Assembly: GCF_003026285.1 (NCBI RefSeq)
Contig: NZ_PYOD01000006.1
Span: forward strand, 1-64,000
Direction of reading: 5' to 3'
Source of the DNA: Photobacterium profundum
GTDB taxonomy: Bacteria; Pseudomonadota; Gammaproteobacteria; Enterobacterales; Vibrionaceae
Length of the DNA stretch: 64,000 bases
Positions 10,227 to 21,313 of the stretch are shown here, one piece after another (the stretch's first letter is position 1; each line of letters starts with the position of its first letter). A program made the position numbers and the translations under genes. The notes under the pieces were generated by a model that saw nothing but the letters and a program-made list of their open reading frames with translations, did no database searches and was not told where the DNA came from.

Positions 10227-10257
10227 AAAAAAGGTTAGCCGAGAGGCTAACCTTTTT
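10227..10257. terminator. Bidirectional terminator between rep and the cytochrome gene
   Basis: A stem AAGGTTAGCC / GGCTAACCTT with a GAGA loop is flanked by A and T runs, so it can stop transcripts from both convergent genes. Confidence 0.9.
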
Positions 10258-10295
10258 AGTTTGTGTTACTTATTTTGATTGGCTTAAATGCGCTG

Positions 10296-10706
10296 TTATA
10301 AACCTTCAATCATATGATTAATTGCTGCGACGATCTCATCGTCACTACAATCCATACATGAGCCTTTAGCTGGCATTGCGTTAAAGCCGTTAAGAGCATG
10401 ATCGGTTAATACATCCATCCCTTTAGCTAAACGTGGGCTCCAATCGCCCGCATCCCCTAGCTTCGGTGCACTTAAAACCCCAGAGCCATGACAGGCAATA
10501 CAGAATGTGCCATAAACGGCATCTCCTGAACGAGGGCCTGACGTTGCTGCTGTATCTGTAGGGGTATCACCTTCTAAATAAACCGAACCAACAGGTTTAA
10601 TTCGTTCTGCGATAGCGTCGTCTGACATATCAGCCGCAGCAACTGAACCAGCAAATGTTAATGCTGCTACTGTCGCGACGATTAACTGCCGAAGAGATAA
10701 TTCCAT
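10296..10706 (-). CDS. Cytochrome c5-family monohaem protein
   Basis: A 136-aa periplasmic protein. The Sec signal peptide (MELSLRQLIVATVAALTFAG ending SVAAA) is followed by a spacer and one class I haem motif CIACH at about residues 69-73, with AMPAKG supplying the likely Met ligand. A second Cys pair CMDC near residues 117-120 is typical of cytochrome c5, where it forms a disulfide. It probably carries electrons to a terminal oxidase or peroxidase. A GTG three codons upstream is open, but the ATG is preceded by AAGGTGAG at good spacing. It stands alone, convergent with rep. Confidence 0.9.
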   Translation of the reverse strand: MELSLRQLIVATVAALTFAGSVAAADMSDDAIAERIKPVGSVYLEGDTPTDTAATSGPRSGDAVYGTFCIACHGSGVLSAPKLGDAGDWSPRLAKGMDVLTDHALNGFNAMPAKGSCMDCSDDEIVAAINHMIEGL

Positions 10707-10949
10707 TGAGCTCACCTTACACTTCCAAATTATTTATGTGCTATTGCCACAGCCGTATATAATGAATTGTTTTTAATCGAACTGTTGAGACTAGGCAGTG
10801 ATTATTTACAAAATGTTTAAAATGTAAAAACCAAGTTATTATATCCGTTAAATTTAAAGTGATAAACAGAGCGGCTGTATTTGTATGAAGCTAATCAACA
10901 CTTAATCGTTTAAAATTAAAGCATACAGTAAAAAAAACAAAAAAAAGAC

Positions 10950-10978
10950 TAGACGAATACCCCCCTGATCCGTAATAT
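10950..10978 (+). promoter_or_regulatory. Probable promoter of the tRNA cluster
   Basis: TAGACG (10950-10955), a 17-bp spacer and TAATAT (10973-10978) are followed by a C/G-rich discriminator about 20 bp before tRNA-Arg. This is the typical layout of a stable-RNA promoter. Each hexamer matches consensus at 4 of 6 positions. Confidence 0.5.
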
Positions 10979-11000
10979 TCACCTCCGCCGACAGGGCAAG

Positions 11001-11077
<77 letters not shown>

Positions 11078-11110
11078 TCCGGTATAAAAAATTGGTAAAA
11101 TAGAAACAAT

Positions 11111-11187
11111 GGTGGCTATAGCTCAGTTGGTAGAGTCCCGGATTGTGATTCCGGTTGTCGCGGGTTCAAGCCCCGTTAGCCACCCCA
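11111..11187 (+). tRNA. tRNA-His (GTG), copy 1
   Basis: Cloverleaf GGTGGCTATAGCTCAGTTGG with anticodon GTG in loop TTGTGAT, and encoded CCA. The span includes the extra 5' G (position -1) typical of tRNA-His. Its sequence is identical to copy 2 at 11339-11415. Confidence 0.97.
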
Positions 11188-11253
11188 TATTTTAGAAGAT
11201 TGATTGTTAAATCAGTATTCTCAGGCGATAGCCTTTAAAAAGCAAGATTTAGT

Positions 11254-11330
<77 letters not shown>

Positions 11331-11338
11331 CTAACAAT

Positions 11339-11415
11339 GGTGGCTATAGCTCAGTTGGTAGAGTCCCGGATTGTGATTCCGGTTGTCGCGGGTTCAAGCC
11401 CCGTTAGCCACCCCA
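11339..11415 (+). tRNA. tRNA-His (GTG), copy 2
   Basis: Base-for-base identical to the first tRNA-His, while the spacer that follows differs. It forms the second half of a duplicated His-Pro pair. Confidence 0.97.
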
Positions 11416-11464
11416 TATTTAGGTAGTGTTTTCACTTCCTTGGCTTTAAGCCTAAAACGATTGT

Positions 11465-11541
<77 letters not shown>

Positions 11542-11548
11542 CCATTAG

Positions 11549-11579
11549 AAAGCCTCGTCGAAAGACGAGGCTTTTTTTT
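11549..11579 (+). terminator. Terminator of the tRNA cluster
   Basis: A stem AAGCCTCGTC / GACGAGGCTT with a GAAA loop and an 8-T run lies immediately after the last tRNA-Pro. Confidence 0.93.
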
Positions 11580-12266
11580 ATCTTTTAAATCTTCTTATTA
11601 CCTCCTCCGATTATTAAAAACCGCAGCTTGTTATCATTATCCTCTAAATTATTCGTGATTTTTCTTTTTTCATTAATTGCTGACCTTTAATTCGTATAGC
11701 GATGCCCTTTTCCTTCCTATTACCTTGAATATCGTTTTAACTTATTGATATTTTTGTATTTTATACTTATGTGACTTTATTAATAGTAGAAAAGACTACC
11801 TGATAGATACGTTAGTGTTATTCACTATGTTGGTGTTTATCATTTGAACACATATCTCGAGATTATCTTTTGGTGTGGTTTAAATAACTGTTTTACCCTA
11901 CGTTATTAGTTTATGTTTATATAGTGTTAAATGTCGAGCGAGCTTTTTTGATTTTTTATTCATGATTATTTTATTTTAAGTTATAAAACATAGGGCTTTT
12001 TCTAGATGAAAGCTCTTAATTCAGCCTTATGTAGCAGCACCTTGGTGGCGTTTTACAACCTCTGGATAATCGCTTTTCGTGTGGTTTGAATTGAGTATTT
12101 ATTCGTTCTTTACTCTATTTTTTAGTTTTTCAGCTTGTTTTGTTGCTTTTCTGTGAAATTTTTGACAGATTATTGGACGTACTTATGTCCAGCCATTTGT
12201 ACTGGAAGTGAATGGATTCAATTTTTCAGACAGGGCAGAAAGCTGCCAAGCAGTTGAGGTCTGGTA
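11580..12266. other. Gene-free AT-rich interval before the ABC operon
   Basis: About 690 bp with no convincing reading frame on either strand and marked T-rich composition. It ends with the Shine-Dalgarno (TTGAGGT) of the ABC ATPase gene. It presumably holds that operon's promoter, but I could not choose one hexamer pair with confidence, and I see no tRNA, repeat or known riboswitch motif. Confidence 0.6.
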
Positions 12267-13985
12267 ATGTCATTATTAGAAGTAAAAAATCTTCGTATAG
12301 AATACCCCTCTCGTCATGGGATACATGCCGCTGTTAAATCACTATCGTTCACCATTGAACGTGGTGAGATAGTAGGTGTAGTGGGTGAGTCAGGCGCCGG
12401 TAAGTCGACAGTAGGTAATGCTGTTATTGATTTATTGAGCCCACCAGGAAAGGTCGCAAGTGGCGACGTTTATCTGGATGGTGATAAAATCTCAGGTTTA
12501 TCATCAGAAGAGATGAGAAAGATTCGAGGTTCAAAAATTGGATTTATTTTCCAAGATCCTATGACATCGTTAAATCCACTCTTTACGGTTGAACAACAGA
12601 TAACAGAAACGATTTTAACGAATTTAAAGGTAACGAAGGCTGAAGCCTATACTCGTGCTATTAGTTTAATGGATCAGGTTGGTATTCCTGAGCCAGAACT
12701 TCGTATCAAACAGTATCCGCACCAGTTTTCGGGTGGTATGCGTCAACGTGTGGTGATTGCGATAGCACTATCAGGTGAGCCTGATCTGATTATCGCCGAT
12801 GAACCAACAACAGCACTTGATGTATCTATTCAAGATCAAATCCTGACTCTTATTCGTAACCTTTGTATCGAGAAAAATGTCGGCTGTATGCTGGTCACTC
12901 ACGATATGGGCGTTGTATCGAATGTAACCGATCGGGTTGCGGTAATGTACCGTGGTGATTTGGTTGAGATTGGTACGACTGAGCAAGTATTGAGTCGTCC
13001 TAACCATCCATATACTCAAAGTTTGATTTCTGCGGTGCCTCGTTCAGACGTAAAACTAAATCGTTTTCCGTTAGTTAGTTATATCGAAGAAGCGCATGAG
13101 TTGACACAACTTGATGTAAAAAACCATTGGCTAGGTCAAAGTGAAGATCAGCGCAGTTACACTGGTGCTTTGCTTCAGGTTGAAAACGTGAATTTACGTT
13201 TTACGACGAAAGATTCATTTTTTGAAAGTCGCCGTGAGTACGTGCAAGCCTCTAATAATGTTAGCTTTGAAATCTATGAAGGTGAGACATTTGGTTTAGT
13301 TGGTGAATCTGGTTCAGGTAAATCAACGATTGCACGTGTTATTGCTGGGCTATACCCGCCTAATTCAGGAAAAGTAACATTTGAAGGCATTGATCTTACG
13401 GCACTGAAGAGTGAAAAAGAGCGCCGCCCAATGCGTCGTCAAATGCAGATGGTATTCCAAAATCCGTATTCTTCAATGAACCCACGGATGAAAATATTCG
13501 ACATTATTGCCGAACCTATTCGTTTCCATAAACTGTCTGATAATGAAGCTCAAACGCGTCAAATTGTGCATGACTTATTGGATCATGTTGGTTTAGGCCG
13601 TGCAGCTAGCGTGAAATTTCCCCATGAATTCTCTGGTGGTCAGCGTCAGCGTATTTCTATCGCTCGTGCGCTCGCTACTCGCCCACGTTTATTAATTTGT
13701 GATGAGCCAACATCTGCATTAGATGTATCGGTACAGGCACAAATTCTTAACCTGCTGAAAGATCTGCAGGATGAGCTAAACCTCACCATGTTATTTATTA
13801 GCCATGATTTACCCGTTATACGACAAATGTGTGACCGTATTGGTGTAATGCAGCAAGGAACACTGTTGGAAGTCTCGCCTACCGAGCAACTGTTTACTGC
13901 TCCTCAACATGAGTACAGCAAACACCTGATTTCATTAATGCCTGAGTTTAAGGGCATGAGTCAGGAAGGATTGAAATTAGCTTAA
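12267..13985 (+). CDS. Peptide-type ABC importer, fused double ATPase subunit
   Basis: A 572-aa cytoplasmic protein with two complete ABC ATPase domains. Domain 1 (about 1-260) has Walker A GESGAGKST, signature FSGGMRQR and Walker B LIIADEP; domain 2 (about 300-560) has GESGSGKST, FSGGQRQR and LLICDEP. Each domain ends in an oligopeptide/dipeptide-transporter C-terminal extension (NHPYTQSLISAVPR and QHEYSKHLISLMPE). This is the fused form of the DppD/DppF pair, as in GsiA or YejF. It energises the two permeases encoded downstream. The order ATPase, binding protein, permease, permease on one strand supports one operon. Confidence 0.93.
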   Translation: MSLLEVKNLRIEYPSRHGIHAAVKSLSFTIERGEIVGVVGESGAGKSTVGNAVIDLLSPPGKVASGDVYLDGDKISGLSSEEMRKIRGSKIGFIFQDPMTSLNPLFTVEQQITETILTNLKVTKAEAYTRAISLMDQVGIPEPELRIKQYPHQFSGGMRQRVVIAIALSGEPDLIIADEPTTALDVSIQDQILTLIRNLCIEKNVGCMLVTHDMGVVSNVTDRVAVMYRGDLVEIGTTEQVLSRPNHPYTQSLISAVPRSDVKLNRFPLVSYIEEAHELTQLDVKNHWLGQSEDQRSYTGALLQVENVNLRFTTKDSFFESRREYVQASNNVSFEIYEGETFGLVGESGSGKSTIARVIAGLYPPNSGKVTFEGIDLTALKSEKERRPMRRQMQMVFQNPYSSMNPRMKIFDIIAEPIRFHKLSDNEAQTRQIVHDLLDHVGLGRAASVKFPHEFSGGQRQRISIARALATRPRLLICDEPTSALDVSVQAQILNLLKDLQDELNLTMLFISHDLPVIRQMCDRIGVMQQGTLLEVSPTEQLFTAPQHEYSKHLISLMPEFKGMSQEGLKLA

Positions 13986-14063
13986 CCATCTGTACCGGTT
14001 ATGGCTATTGCTATTGCCTTGGCTGGGTTCAGTAAAACTAATAAAAACCAAACACAACAGCAA

Positions 14064-14077
14064 GGGAGTTCGCTCCC
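14064..14077 (+). other. UUCG-loop hairpin upstream of the binding-protein gene
   Basis: GGGAG-TTCG-CTCCC forms a small, very stable tetraloop hairpin 20 bp before the binding-protein ATG and just before its Shine-Dalgarno AAAGGAG. There is no T run, so it is more likely an RNA processing or stability element than a terminator. Confidence 0.55.
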
Positions 14078-14096
14078 CGCATAAAGGAGTTATGCA

Positions 14097-15656
14097 ATGA
14101 AAACCATTAAGAGCAAGCTGGCAGTCGCTTTAATCGCCGCAGGCCTAAGTTTTAGCGCAGCAGCAGCAAATATCAAAGTCGCTTACGATGCCGATCCAGT
14201 ATCGCTTGACCCGCATGAGCAACTTTCTGGTGGTACGCTGCAATTGTCCCACATGGTCTTTGATCCACTGGTTCGTTACACCCAAGAGTTTGAATTTGAA
14301 TCTCGTCTAGCTGAAAGCTGGAAACGTATTGATGACAACACATTCCAGTTCACATTACGTAAAGGGGTTAAATTCCACTCCGGTAACACCATGACAGCGG
14401 ATGACGTAGTTTGGACATTTAACCGTCTTAAATCATCGCCTGATTTTAAAGCAATCTTCGAACCGTACTCAGAAATGAAAAAAGTAGATGAGTACACAGT
14501 TCAATTGATTTCAAAAGGTCCTTACCCGCTAGTGCTTCAAACAGCAACTTACATCTTCCCAATGGACAGCAAGTTCTACTCGGGCAAAACAGAAGATGGT
14601 AAAGATAAAGCTGAGTTAGTGAAGCATGGTAACTCTTTCGCATCAACGCACATTTCTGGTACCGGTCCTTTTGTTGTAACGTCGCGTGAGCAAGGCGTTA
14701 AAGTTGAATTTGAACGCTTTAAAGATTACTGGGACACAGCATCGGAAGGTAACGTTGATAAGTTAACGCTAGTGCCGATTAAAGAAAACGCCACACGTGT
14801 AGCAGCGCTGCTTTCTGGTGGTGTTGATATGATTCACCCTGTTGCACCAAACGATCATAAGCGCGTAGAGAACGCTGACGGTATCGATCTAGTTACACTA
14901 CCTGGCACACGTATCATCACGTTCCAGATGAACCAAAATAGCAACGAAGCCCTAAAAGACGTACGAGTTCGTCAAGCGATTGTTAATGCAATCAATAACG
15001 AAGGCATCGTGAAGAAAATCATGAAAGGCTTCGCAACGGCAGCTGGTCAGCAAGGTCCTGAAGGTTATGCGGGTTACGACGACGAACTAGTTCCACGTTA
15101 CGACCTGAAAAAAGCGAAAGAGCTTATGAAGGAAGCTGGTTACGAGAACGGCTTTACGCTAACCATGATGGCACCTAACAACCGTTATGTTAACGATGCA
15201 AAAGTGGCGCAGGCCGCAGCTGCAATGTTATCTAAAATCGGTATCAAGGTGGATCTAAAAACATTGCCAAAAGCGCAATACTGGCCTGAGTTCGATCTGT
15301 GTTCAGCAGACATGATGATGATTGGCTGGCACTCAGATACAGAAGATTCAGCGAACCTAAGTGAATTCCTGACAATGACTCGAAATGAAGATACGGGTCG
15401 TGGTCAGTATAACTGTGGTCATTACTCAAATGCTGAAGTCGATAAGTTAGTAGAAGGCTCAAACGTAGAAACGGATCCTAAAAAGCGTGCACAAATGCTT
15501 CAAACAGTAGAAGCCACTTTGTATAACGATGCGGCATACGTACCTCTACATTGGCAGAGTGAAGCATGGGGTGTGAAATCAAATGTTCATGCTGCAAAGA
15601 TTGTTAACTCAATGGTAATGCCTTACTTCGGTGACCTTGTGGTTGACGAGAAGTAA
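14097..15656 (+). CDS. Periplasmic peptide/solute-binding protein (SBP family 5)
   Basis: A 519-aa DppA/OppA-family binding protein. A Sec signal peptide (MKTIKSKLAVALIAAGLSFS, cleavage after AAAA) has no lipobox Cys, so it is a soluble periplasmic protein. The family-5 region DPVSLDPHEQLSG, then LAESWKRIDDNTFQFTLRKGVKFHSG near residue 70, is typical. Residues GTRIITFQMNQN and LKDVRVRQAIVNAIN are also family hallmarks. It delivers substrate (peptide, or possibly another oligo-solute) to the two permeases. The ligand cannot be deduced. Strong AAAGGAG Shine-Dalgarno. Confidence 0.93.
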   Translation: MKTIKSKLAVALIAAGLSFSAAAANIKVAYDADPVSLDPHEQLSGGTLQLSHMVFDPLVRYTQEFEFESRLAESWKRIDDNTFQFTLRKGVKFHSGNTMTADDVVWTFNRLKSSPDFKAIFEPYSEMKKVDEYTVQLISKGPYPLVLQTATYIFPMDSKFYSGKTEDGKDKAELVKHGNSFASTHISGTGPFVVTSREQGVKVEFERFKDYWDTASEGNVDKLTLVPIKENATRVAALLSGGVDMIHPVAPNDHKRVENADGIDLVTLPGTRIITFQMNQNSNEALKDVRVRQAIVNAINNEGIVKKIMKGFATAAGQQGPEGYAGYDDELVPRYDLKKAKELMKEAGYENGFTLTMMAPNNRYVNDAKVAQAAAAMLSKIGIKVDLKTLPKAQYWPEFDLCSADMMMIGWHSDTEDSANLSEFLTMTRNEDTGRGQYNCGHYSNAEVDKLVEGSNVETDPKKRAQMLQTVEATLYNDAAYVPLHWQSEAWGVKSNVHAAKIVNSMVMPYFGDLVVDEK

Positions 15657-15687
15657 GTAACAGCTTGTAAATGAAATAAGTAGCACC

Positions 15688-15718
15688 AGTGCCGAAGTGA
15701 CATGCTTCGGCACTTTTT
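15688..15718 (+). terminator. Intercistronic terminator-like hairpin
   Basis: Perfect 10-bp arms AGTGCCGAAG / CTTCGGCACT with a 7-nt loop and TTTTT lie between the binding-protein and first permease genes. It probably attenuates readthrough so that the binding protein is made in excess over the membrane subunits. A separate permease promoter is the alternative. Confidence 0.75.
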
Positions 15719-15741
15719 AAGGACGATAGAAGGGGCAAGGA

Positions 15742-16719
15742 ATGTTTACGTTTCTGGTCAAGCGCCTGTTTCAGGCACTGATAGTGATGTTTGTGATCAG
15801 TCTGGTGGCATTTGCCATTCAGGATAACCTTGGCGACCCATTGCGAGAGCTAGTGGGGCAGTCTGTATCAGAAGCTGAACGTCAACAATTGCGTGACGAT
15901 CTCGGTCTAAACGACCCATTCGTGACTAAATATAGCCGTTTTATTACTAATGCCGTTCAAGGCGATTTAGGTACGTCATATTTCTTTAAGCGCCCAGCAG
16001 CAGAAGTGATTCTGGATAAACTGGTGGCAACGCTTGAGCTTGTGTTTGGCGCAACACTTATTATTATCGTGGTGTCGATACCACTCGGGGTTTATTCTGC
16101 TATCCACCCCAATAGCATGTTTACTAAAACCGTGATGGCGCTAAGTAGTGTCGGTATTTCTATACCAGTTTTCTTAACTGCGATCATGTTGATGTATGTT
16201 TTCTCTATTGAATTAGGTTGGCTGCCGTCTTATGGCCGAGGGGAAACTGCGAATGTATTAGGCTGGCAATCGGGCTACTTCACCATTGATGGTCTTAAAC
16301 ACTTAGTACTGCCTTGTGTCGCGCTTGCTTCCATCATGCTGCCACTGTTTATTCGTCTTGTTCGTTCTGAAATGCTGGAAGCGTTAAGTTCGGAGTACAT
16401 TAAGTTTGCGAGAGCTAAAGGCTTAGCAAGCAACAAGATTTATTATCAACATGCGTTGAAAAATACCATGTTGCCAGTATTAACTGTCGGTGGGGTGCAG
16501 ATCGGTACAATGGTTGCCTACACTATTTTGACTGAAACGGTATTCCAATGGCCTGGAACAGGCTTGTTGTTCCTAGATGCGATTAACCGTGTCGATACGC
16601 CGTTAATCACTGCTTACGTTATCTTCGTGGGCTTAATCTTTGTAGTAACGAATACCATTGTTGACCTGCTATATGGCTTGGTTAACCCAACCGTTAATCT
16701 AACAGGTAAAGGGGAGTAA
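15742..16719 (+). CDS. ABC importer permease 1 (DppB/OppB type)
   Basis: A 325-aa inner-membrane protein with about six membrane segments. It begins MFTFLVKRLFQALIVMFVISL, as usual for DppB-type subunits, and contains the BPD_transp_1 domain with the EAA-like coupling stretch EMLEALSSEYIKFARAKGL near residue 215. It forms the translocation channel with the next gene product. Shine-Dalgarno AAGGA precedes the ATG; the next gene begins 3 bp after its stop. Confidence 0.93.
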   Translation: MFTFLVKRLFQALIVMFVISLVAFAIQDNLGDPLRELVGQSVSEAERQQLRDDLGLNDPFVTKYSRFITNAVQGDLGTSYFFKRPAAEVILDKLVATLELVFGATLIIIVVSIPLGVYSAIHPNSMFTKTVMALSSVGISIPVFLTAIMLMYVFSIELGWLPSYGRGETANVLGWQSGYFTIDGLKHLVLPCVALASIMLPLFIRLVRSEMLEALSSEYIKFARAKGLASNKIYYQHALKNTMLPVLTVGGVQIGTMVAYTILTETVFQWPGTGLLFLDAINRVDTPLITAYVIFVGLIFVVTNTIVDLLYGLVNPTVNLTGKGE

Positions 16720-16722
16720 GTT

Positions 16723-17664
16723 ATGAATACAGTAACAGTAACCGCTCCAAGCCGTTGGGAACGCTTTAAAAACTCCGATATCGTGTACTACTTCTTGAAA
16801 GATAAAGTGGCGATGTTCAGTTTTGCCCTTTTCCTTACTTTTGTATCTGCCTCAGTATTAGCACCATGGATTGCACCGACAGACCCTTATGATTTGTCGG
16901 TGATCGATATCATGGACTCTGAATTGCCACCATCTTGGATGGAAGAGGGCGATAGCCGTTTTCTGTTAGGCACGGATGATCAGGGGCGAGATATTTTCTC
17001 TACCATTCTTTATGGTTCTCGTTTATCACTCACCATTGGTTTATTAGCCGTTGGTCTTCAGTTAATACTGGGTGTGACAATTGGTTTAAGTGCAGGTTAC
17101 TTTGGTGGTCGCATCGATAGCTTCTTGATGCGCTTTGCTGATGTGCAGCTGTCGTTTTCAACCATGATGGTAGCCATCATCGTGTCGGCAATATTCCGAA
17201 CCGTCTTAGGGTCTGAGCTGTTTAGTCAATATGCAGTGGTTATGCTGGTGGTGATTATCGGTGTGGCTGAATGGCCGCAGTATGCGCGTACTGTGCGTGC
17301 ATCAGTATTGGCCGAGAAGAAAAAAGAGTATGTTGAAGCTGCGCGTGTAATGGGATTCCGTTCGCCACGTATCATGTTCCGCCATATTTTGCCGAACTGC
17401 TTATCACCTATCTTGGTTATTTCAACAGTACAAATTGCGAATGCGATTATGTCGGAAGCAGCATTATCTTTCCTTGGTCTAGGTTTGCCAGTTGATCAAC
17501 CGTCATTAGGCTCATTGATCAGTATTGGCTTTAATTACATTTTCTCCGGCTCTTGGTGGATCACTGCATTCCCTGGCATCGTTTTGATCTCTCTGGTATT
17601 GGTGATTAATTTACTGGGTGATTGGCTACGTGATGTGTTTAACCCGAAGCTGTATAAAGGCTAA
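16723..17664 (+). CDS. ABC importer permease 2 (DppC/OppC type)
   Basis: A 313-aa inner-membrane protein with the N-terminal OppC-like region (about residues 20-60, then FLLGTDDQGRDIFSTILYGSR) and a BPD_transp_1 domain with coupling helix SVLAEKKKEYVEAARVMGF near residue 205. LSFLGLGLPVDQPSLGSLI near residue 250 is characteristic of DppC/OppC. It pairs with permease 1; the spacing of 3 bp and the shared GGGGAG Shine-Dalgarno region indicate coupled translation. It is the last gene of the operon. Confidence 0.93.
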   Translation: MNTVTVTAPSRWERFKNSDIVYYFLKDKVAMFSFALFLTFVSASVLAPWIAPTDPYDLSVIDIMDSELPPSWMEEGDSRFLLGTDDQGRDIFSTILYGSRLSLTIGLLAVGLQLILGVTIGLSAGYFGGRIDSFLMRFADVQLSFSTMMVAIIVSAIFRTVLGSELFSQYAVVMLVVIIGVAEWPQYARTVRASVLAEKKKEYVEAARVMGFRSPRIMFRHILPNCLSPILVISTVQIANAIMSEAALSFLGLGLPVDQPSLGSLISIGFNYIFSGSWWITAFPGIVLISLVLVINLLGDWLRDVFNPKLYKG

Positions 17665-17682
17665 CGTCTGACGTTACTGAAC

Positions 17683-17712
17683 AAAAAAGGTGATCTTCGG
17701 ATCACCTTTTTT
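17683..17712 (+). terminator. Terminator of the ABC importer operon
   Basis: AAAAAAGGTGATC-TTCG-GATCACC and six Ts; a UUCG tetraloop caps the stem, 19 bp after the permease stop. Confidence 0.93.
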
Positions 17713-17859
17713 ATTAGTTGGAACTGGTTTTTTCGGTAGCAAGTGGTTGTTAATAGGGTTATTTTGTTCGTAAAGTAGACACTTGGACAAGAAGTTGAAA
17801 ACTTTGCGCTATTGCTACTAGCAATTCTCTGTCAGCGGTATACAATAATCAGCACATCT

Positions 17860-17936
<77 letters not shown>

Positions 17937-17943
17937 GATTTAG

Positions 17944-17974
17944 AAAAAGCCTCGCATTTATGCGAGGCTTTTTT
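17944..17974. terminator. Terminator after tRNA-Trp
   Basis: AAAAAGCCTCGCA-TTTA-TGCGAGGC with a T run follows the tRNA by 7 nt. The flanking A run means it could also serve the convergent crcB. Confidence 0.92.
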
Positions 17975-18014
17975 GTTGGTATCGAAAAGTTGCGTGACAA
18001 CATGCTACGTATAT

Positions 18015-18398
18015 TTAGCTTTTCATCATCAGCTGATAGCCGATAAAGCAGGCCGTAATGCTCAAGGCTACATTCAGTAGAATGTTTAGCCCTGCTTTTA
18101 TGAACTCACCGTGCTGCATTAAAATGACGTTATCCATCGAGAACGTAGAAAAGGTTGTCAGTGCACCAAGAAAGCCCAGGCCGATAATTGGACGCCATGG
18201 TCCAGCTTCAATTAACCCTTGGTTAAGTGAAGACATTAAAATGCCCATCAGCAACGAACCAATGACATTGACGGTTAGCGTACCGTATGGGAATCCGCGT
18301 CCTAAAAGTACGACGCAAAGCTCTGATATCAAGTAGCGCGAGCAGGCTCCGAAGGCTCCCCCGAGGGCAATAAAGCCCAATAATGTAAATTGACTCAT
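18015..18398 (-). CDS. crcB: Fluoride exporter CrcB/FluC
   Basis: A 127-aa protein with four membrane segments, the length of single-domain Fluc channels that work as dual-topology dimers. It shows the family hallmarks GGAFGACSRYLIS at the N-terminus, the GTLTVNVIGSLLMG helix (Asn in TM2) near residue 40, and GALTTFSTFSMD near residue 80, which includes the Phe residues lining the fluoride path and the TM3 break. It lowers cytoplasmic fluoride. I looked for a fluoride riboswitch in the 190 bp upstream and did not recognise one. Confidence 0.94.
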   Translation of the reverse strand: MSQFTLLGFIALGGAFGACSRYLISELCVVLLGRGFPYGTLTVNVIGSLLMGILMSSLNQGLIEAGPWRPIIGLGFLGALTTFSTFSMDNVILMQHGEFIKAGLNILLNVALSITACFIGYQLMMKS

Positions 18399-18592
18399 TG
18401 GTATCTCATTTAAAATGAAAGAATTGATATACTAATACCATAATTAGGTTTAATTATTCATCCGCATATCGTTTCAAAATTGAAATCACTGTTTCCTGTG
18501 CAATATATATTTTTTATTGCGACATACTTGTTATAGCAGCAATATAACTATCGTTAGGTATTACGAATTGTTTTTCTTTGGGAGGCAACATC

Positions 18593-19015
18593 ATGGCACT
18601 TTACCAAACTATTTTATTATCAGTGAATCCTGATGATATCGATGCACATAAGTTAATGATTAAAGCGGGTGTAGTGGCAGAACAAAATAATGCAGAGTTG
18701 CATATTGTGTTCGTTGAACCTGGTGTCGGTAATGTGAGCTATATGGATGTTGAGTTGGGGTTGGAAGAGAGCCACAACGATCTCGAGCTTAAACGCATGA
18801 ATCAACTGTCTGAGCTGTCAAAGCAATCACCCTACCCAGTACGTGCAGTTCATATTGCTGATGGGGGGGTTACTAACCATGTAATTGAGTTGGCAGAAAA
18901 AATTAAAGCTAACTTAGTGATGACGGGTTACCACAAAAATCGTTTTCACTGGTGTAATGATATTAGCCACGACGTTGCTCAAGAAGTGAAATGTGATGTC
19001 ATGATTTTGCAGTAA
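18593..19015 (+). CDS. Universal stress protein (UspA family)
   Basis: A 140-aa single-domain Usp protein beginning MALYQTILLSVNPDD and ending in the strand DVMILQ. The central stretch LVMTGYHKNRFHW replaces the usual nucleotide-binding G-x2-G-x9-G-S/T loop, so it is probably of the non-ATP-binding UspA type. A TTG five codons upstream is open, but GGGAGG lies at proper distance before the ATG at 18593. It is separate from the UspA at about 40.4 kb, to which it is only distantly similar. Function beyond stress protection cannot be specified. Confidence 0.85.
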   Translation: MALYQTILLSVNPDDIDAHKLMIKAGVVAEQNNAELHIVFVEPGVGNVSYMDVELGLEESHNDLELKRMNQLSELSKQSPYPVRAVHIADGGVTNHVIELAEKIKANLVMTGYHKNRFHWCNDISHDVAQEVKCDVMILQ

Positions 19016-19120
19016 TATTGATAGTTGGTGGTTAAATAACATACAAAATAATGCAGGGACAGTATATTTATGTCGGATCTGAATTTTTATCGCTACTTCA
19101 TCACTTTTTAAGTTTTGTGG

Positions 19121-19149
19121 TTGCCGTGATTTGTTCCCTTCCTTATACT
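19121..19149 (+). promoter_or_regulatory. Probable promoter of the thi operon
   Basis: TTGCCG (19121-19126), a 17-bp spacer and TATACT (19144-19149) place transcription start at about 19156, just ahead of the riboswitch. Confidence 0.7.
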
Positions 19150-19160
19150 TCCTCTTGAAA

Positions 19161-19243
19161 CTTGTCGGAGTGCCACATGGCTGAGACCGTATTACGGGAT
19201 CCGTTGAACCTGATCAGGCTAATACCTGCGAAGGGAACAAGAG
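19161..19243 (+). ncRNA. TPP riboswitch (THI element)
   Basis: The aptamer core is recognisable: CTTGTCGGAGTGCC, then GGCTGAGACCG, a variable P3 arm, and CCGTTGAACCTGATCAGGCTAATACCTGCG followed by GAAGGGAACAAG. P1 pairs CTTGT (19161-19165) with ACAAG (19237-19241). It sits 148 bp upstream of the thiC start and should repress the operon when thiamine pyrophosphate is abundant. Confidence 0.96.
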
Positions 19244-19306
19244 AAAATCTTCTGCCTAACTGTATTGATAGAACTATTATTTATACTTAGTTAGCGCATC
19301 AGATAA

Positions 19307-21312
<2,006 letters not shown>

Positions 21313-21313
<1 letters not shown>

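Noticed and set aside
18399..18592. Fluoride riboswitch upstream of crcB
   Set aside because: I looked for the crcB RNA motif on the minus strand and could not identify its conserved core.
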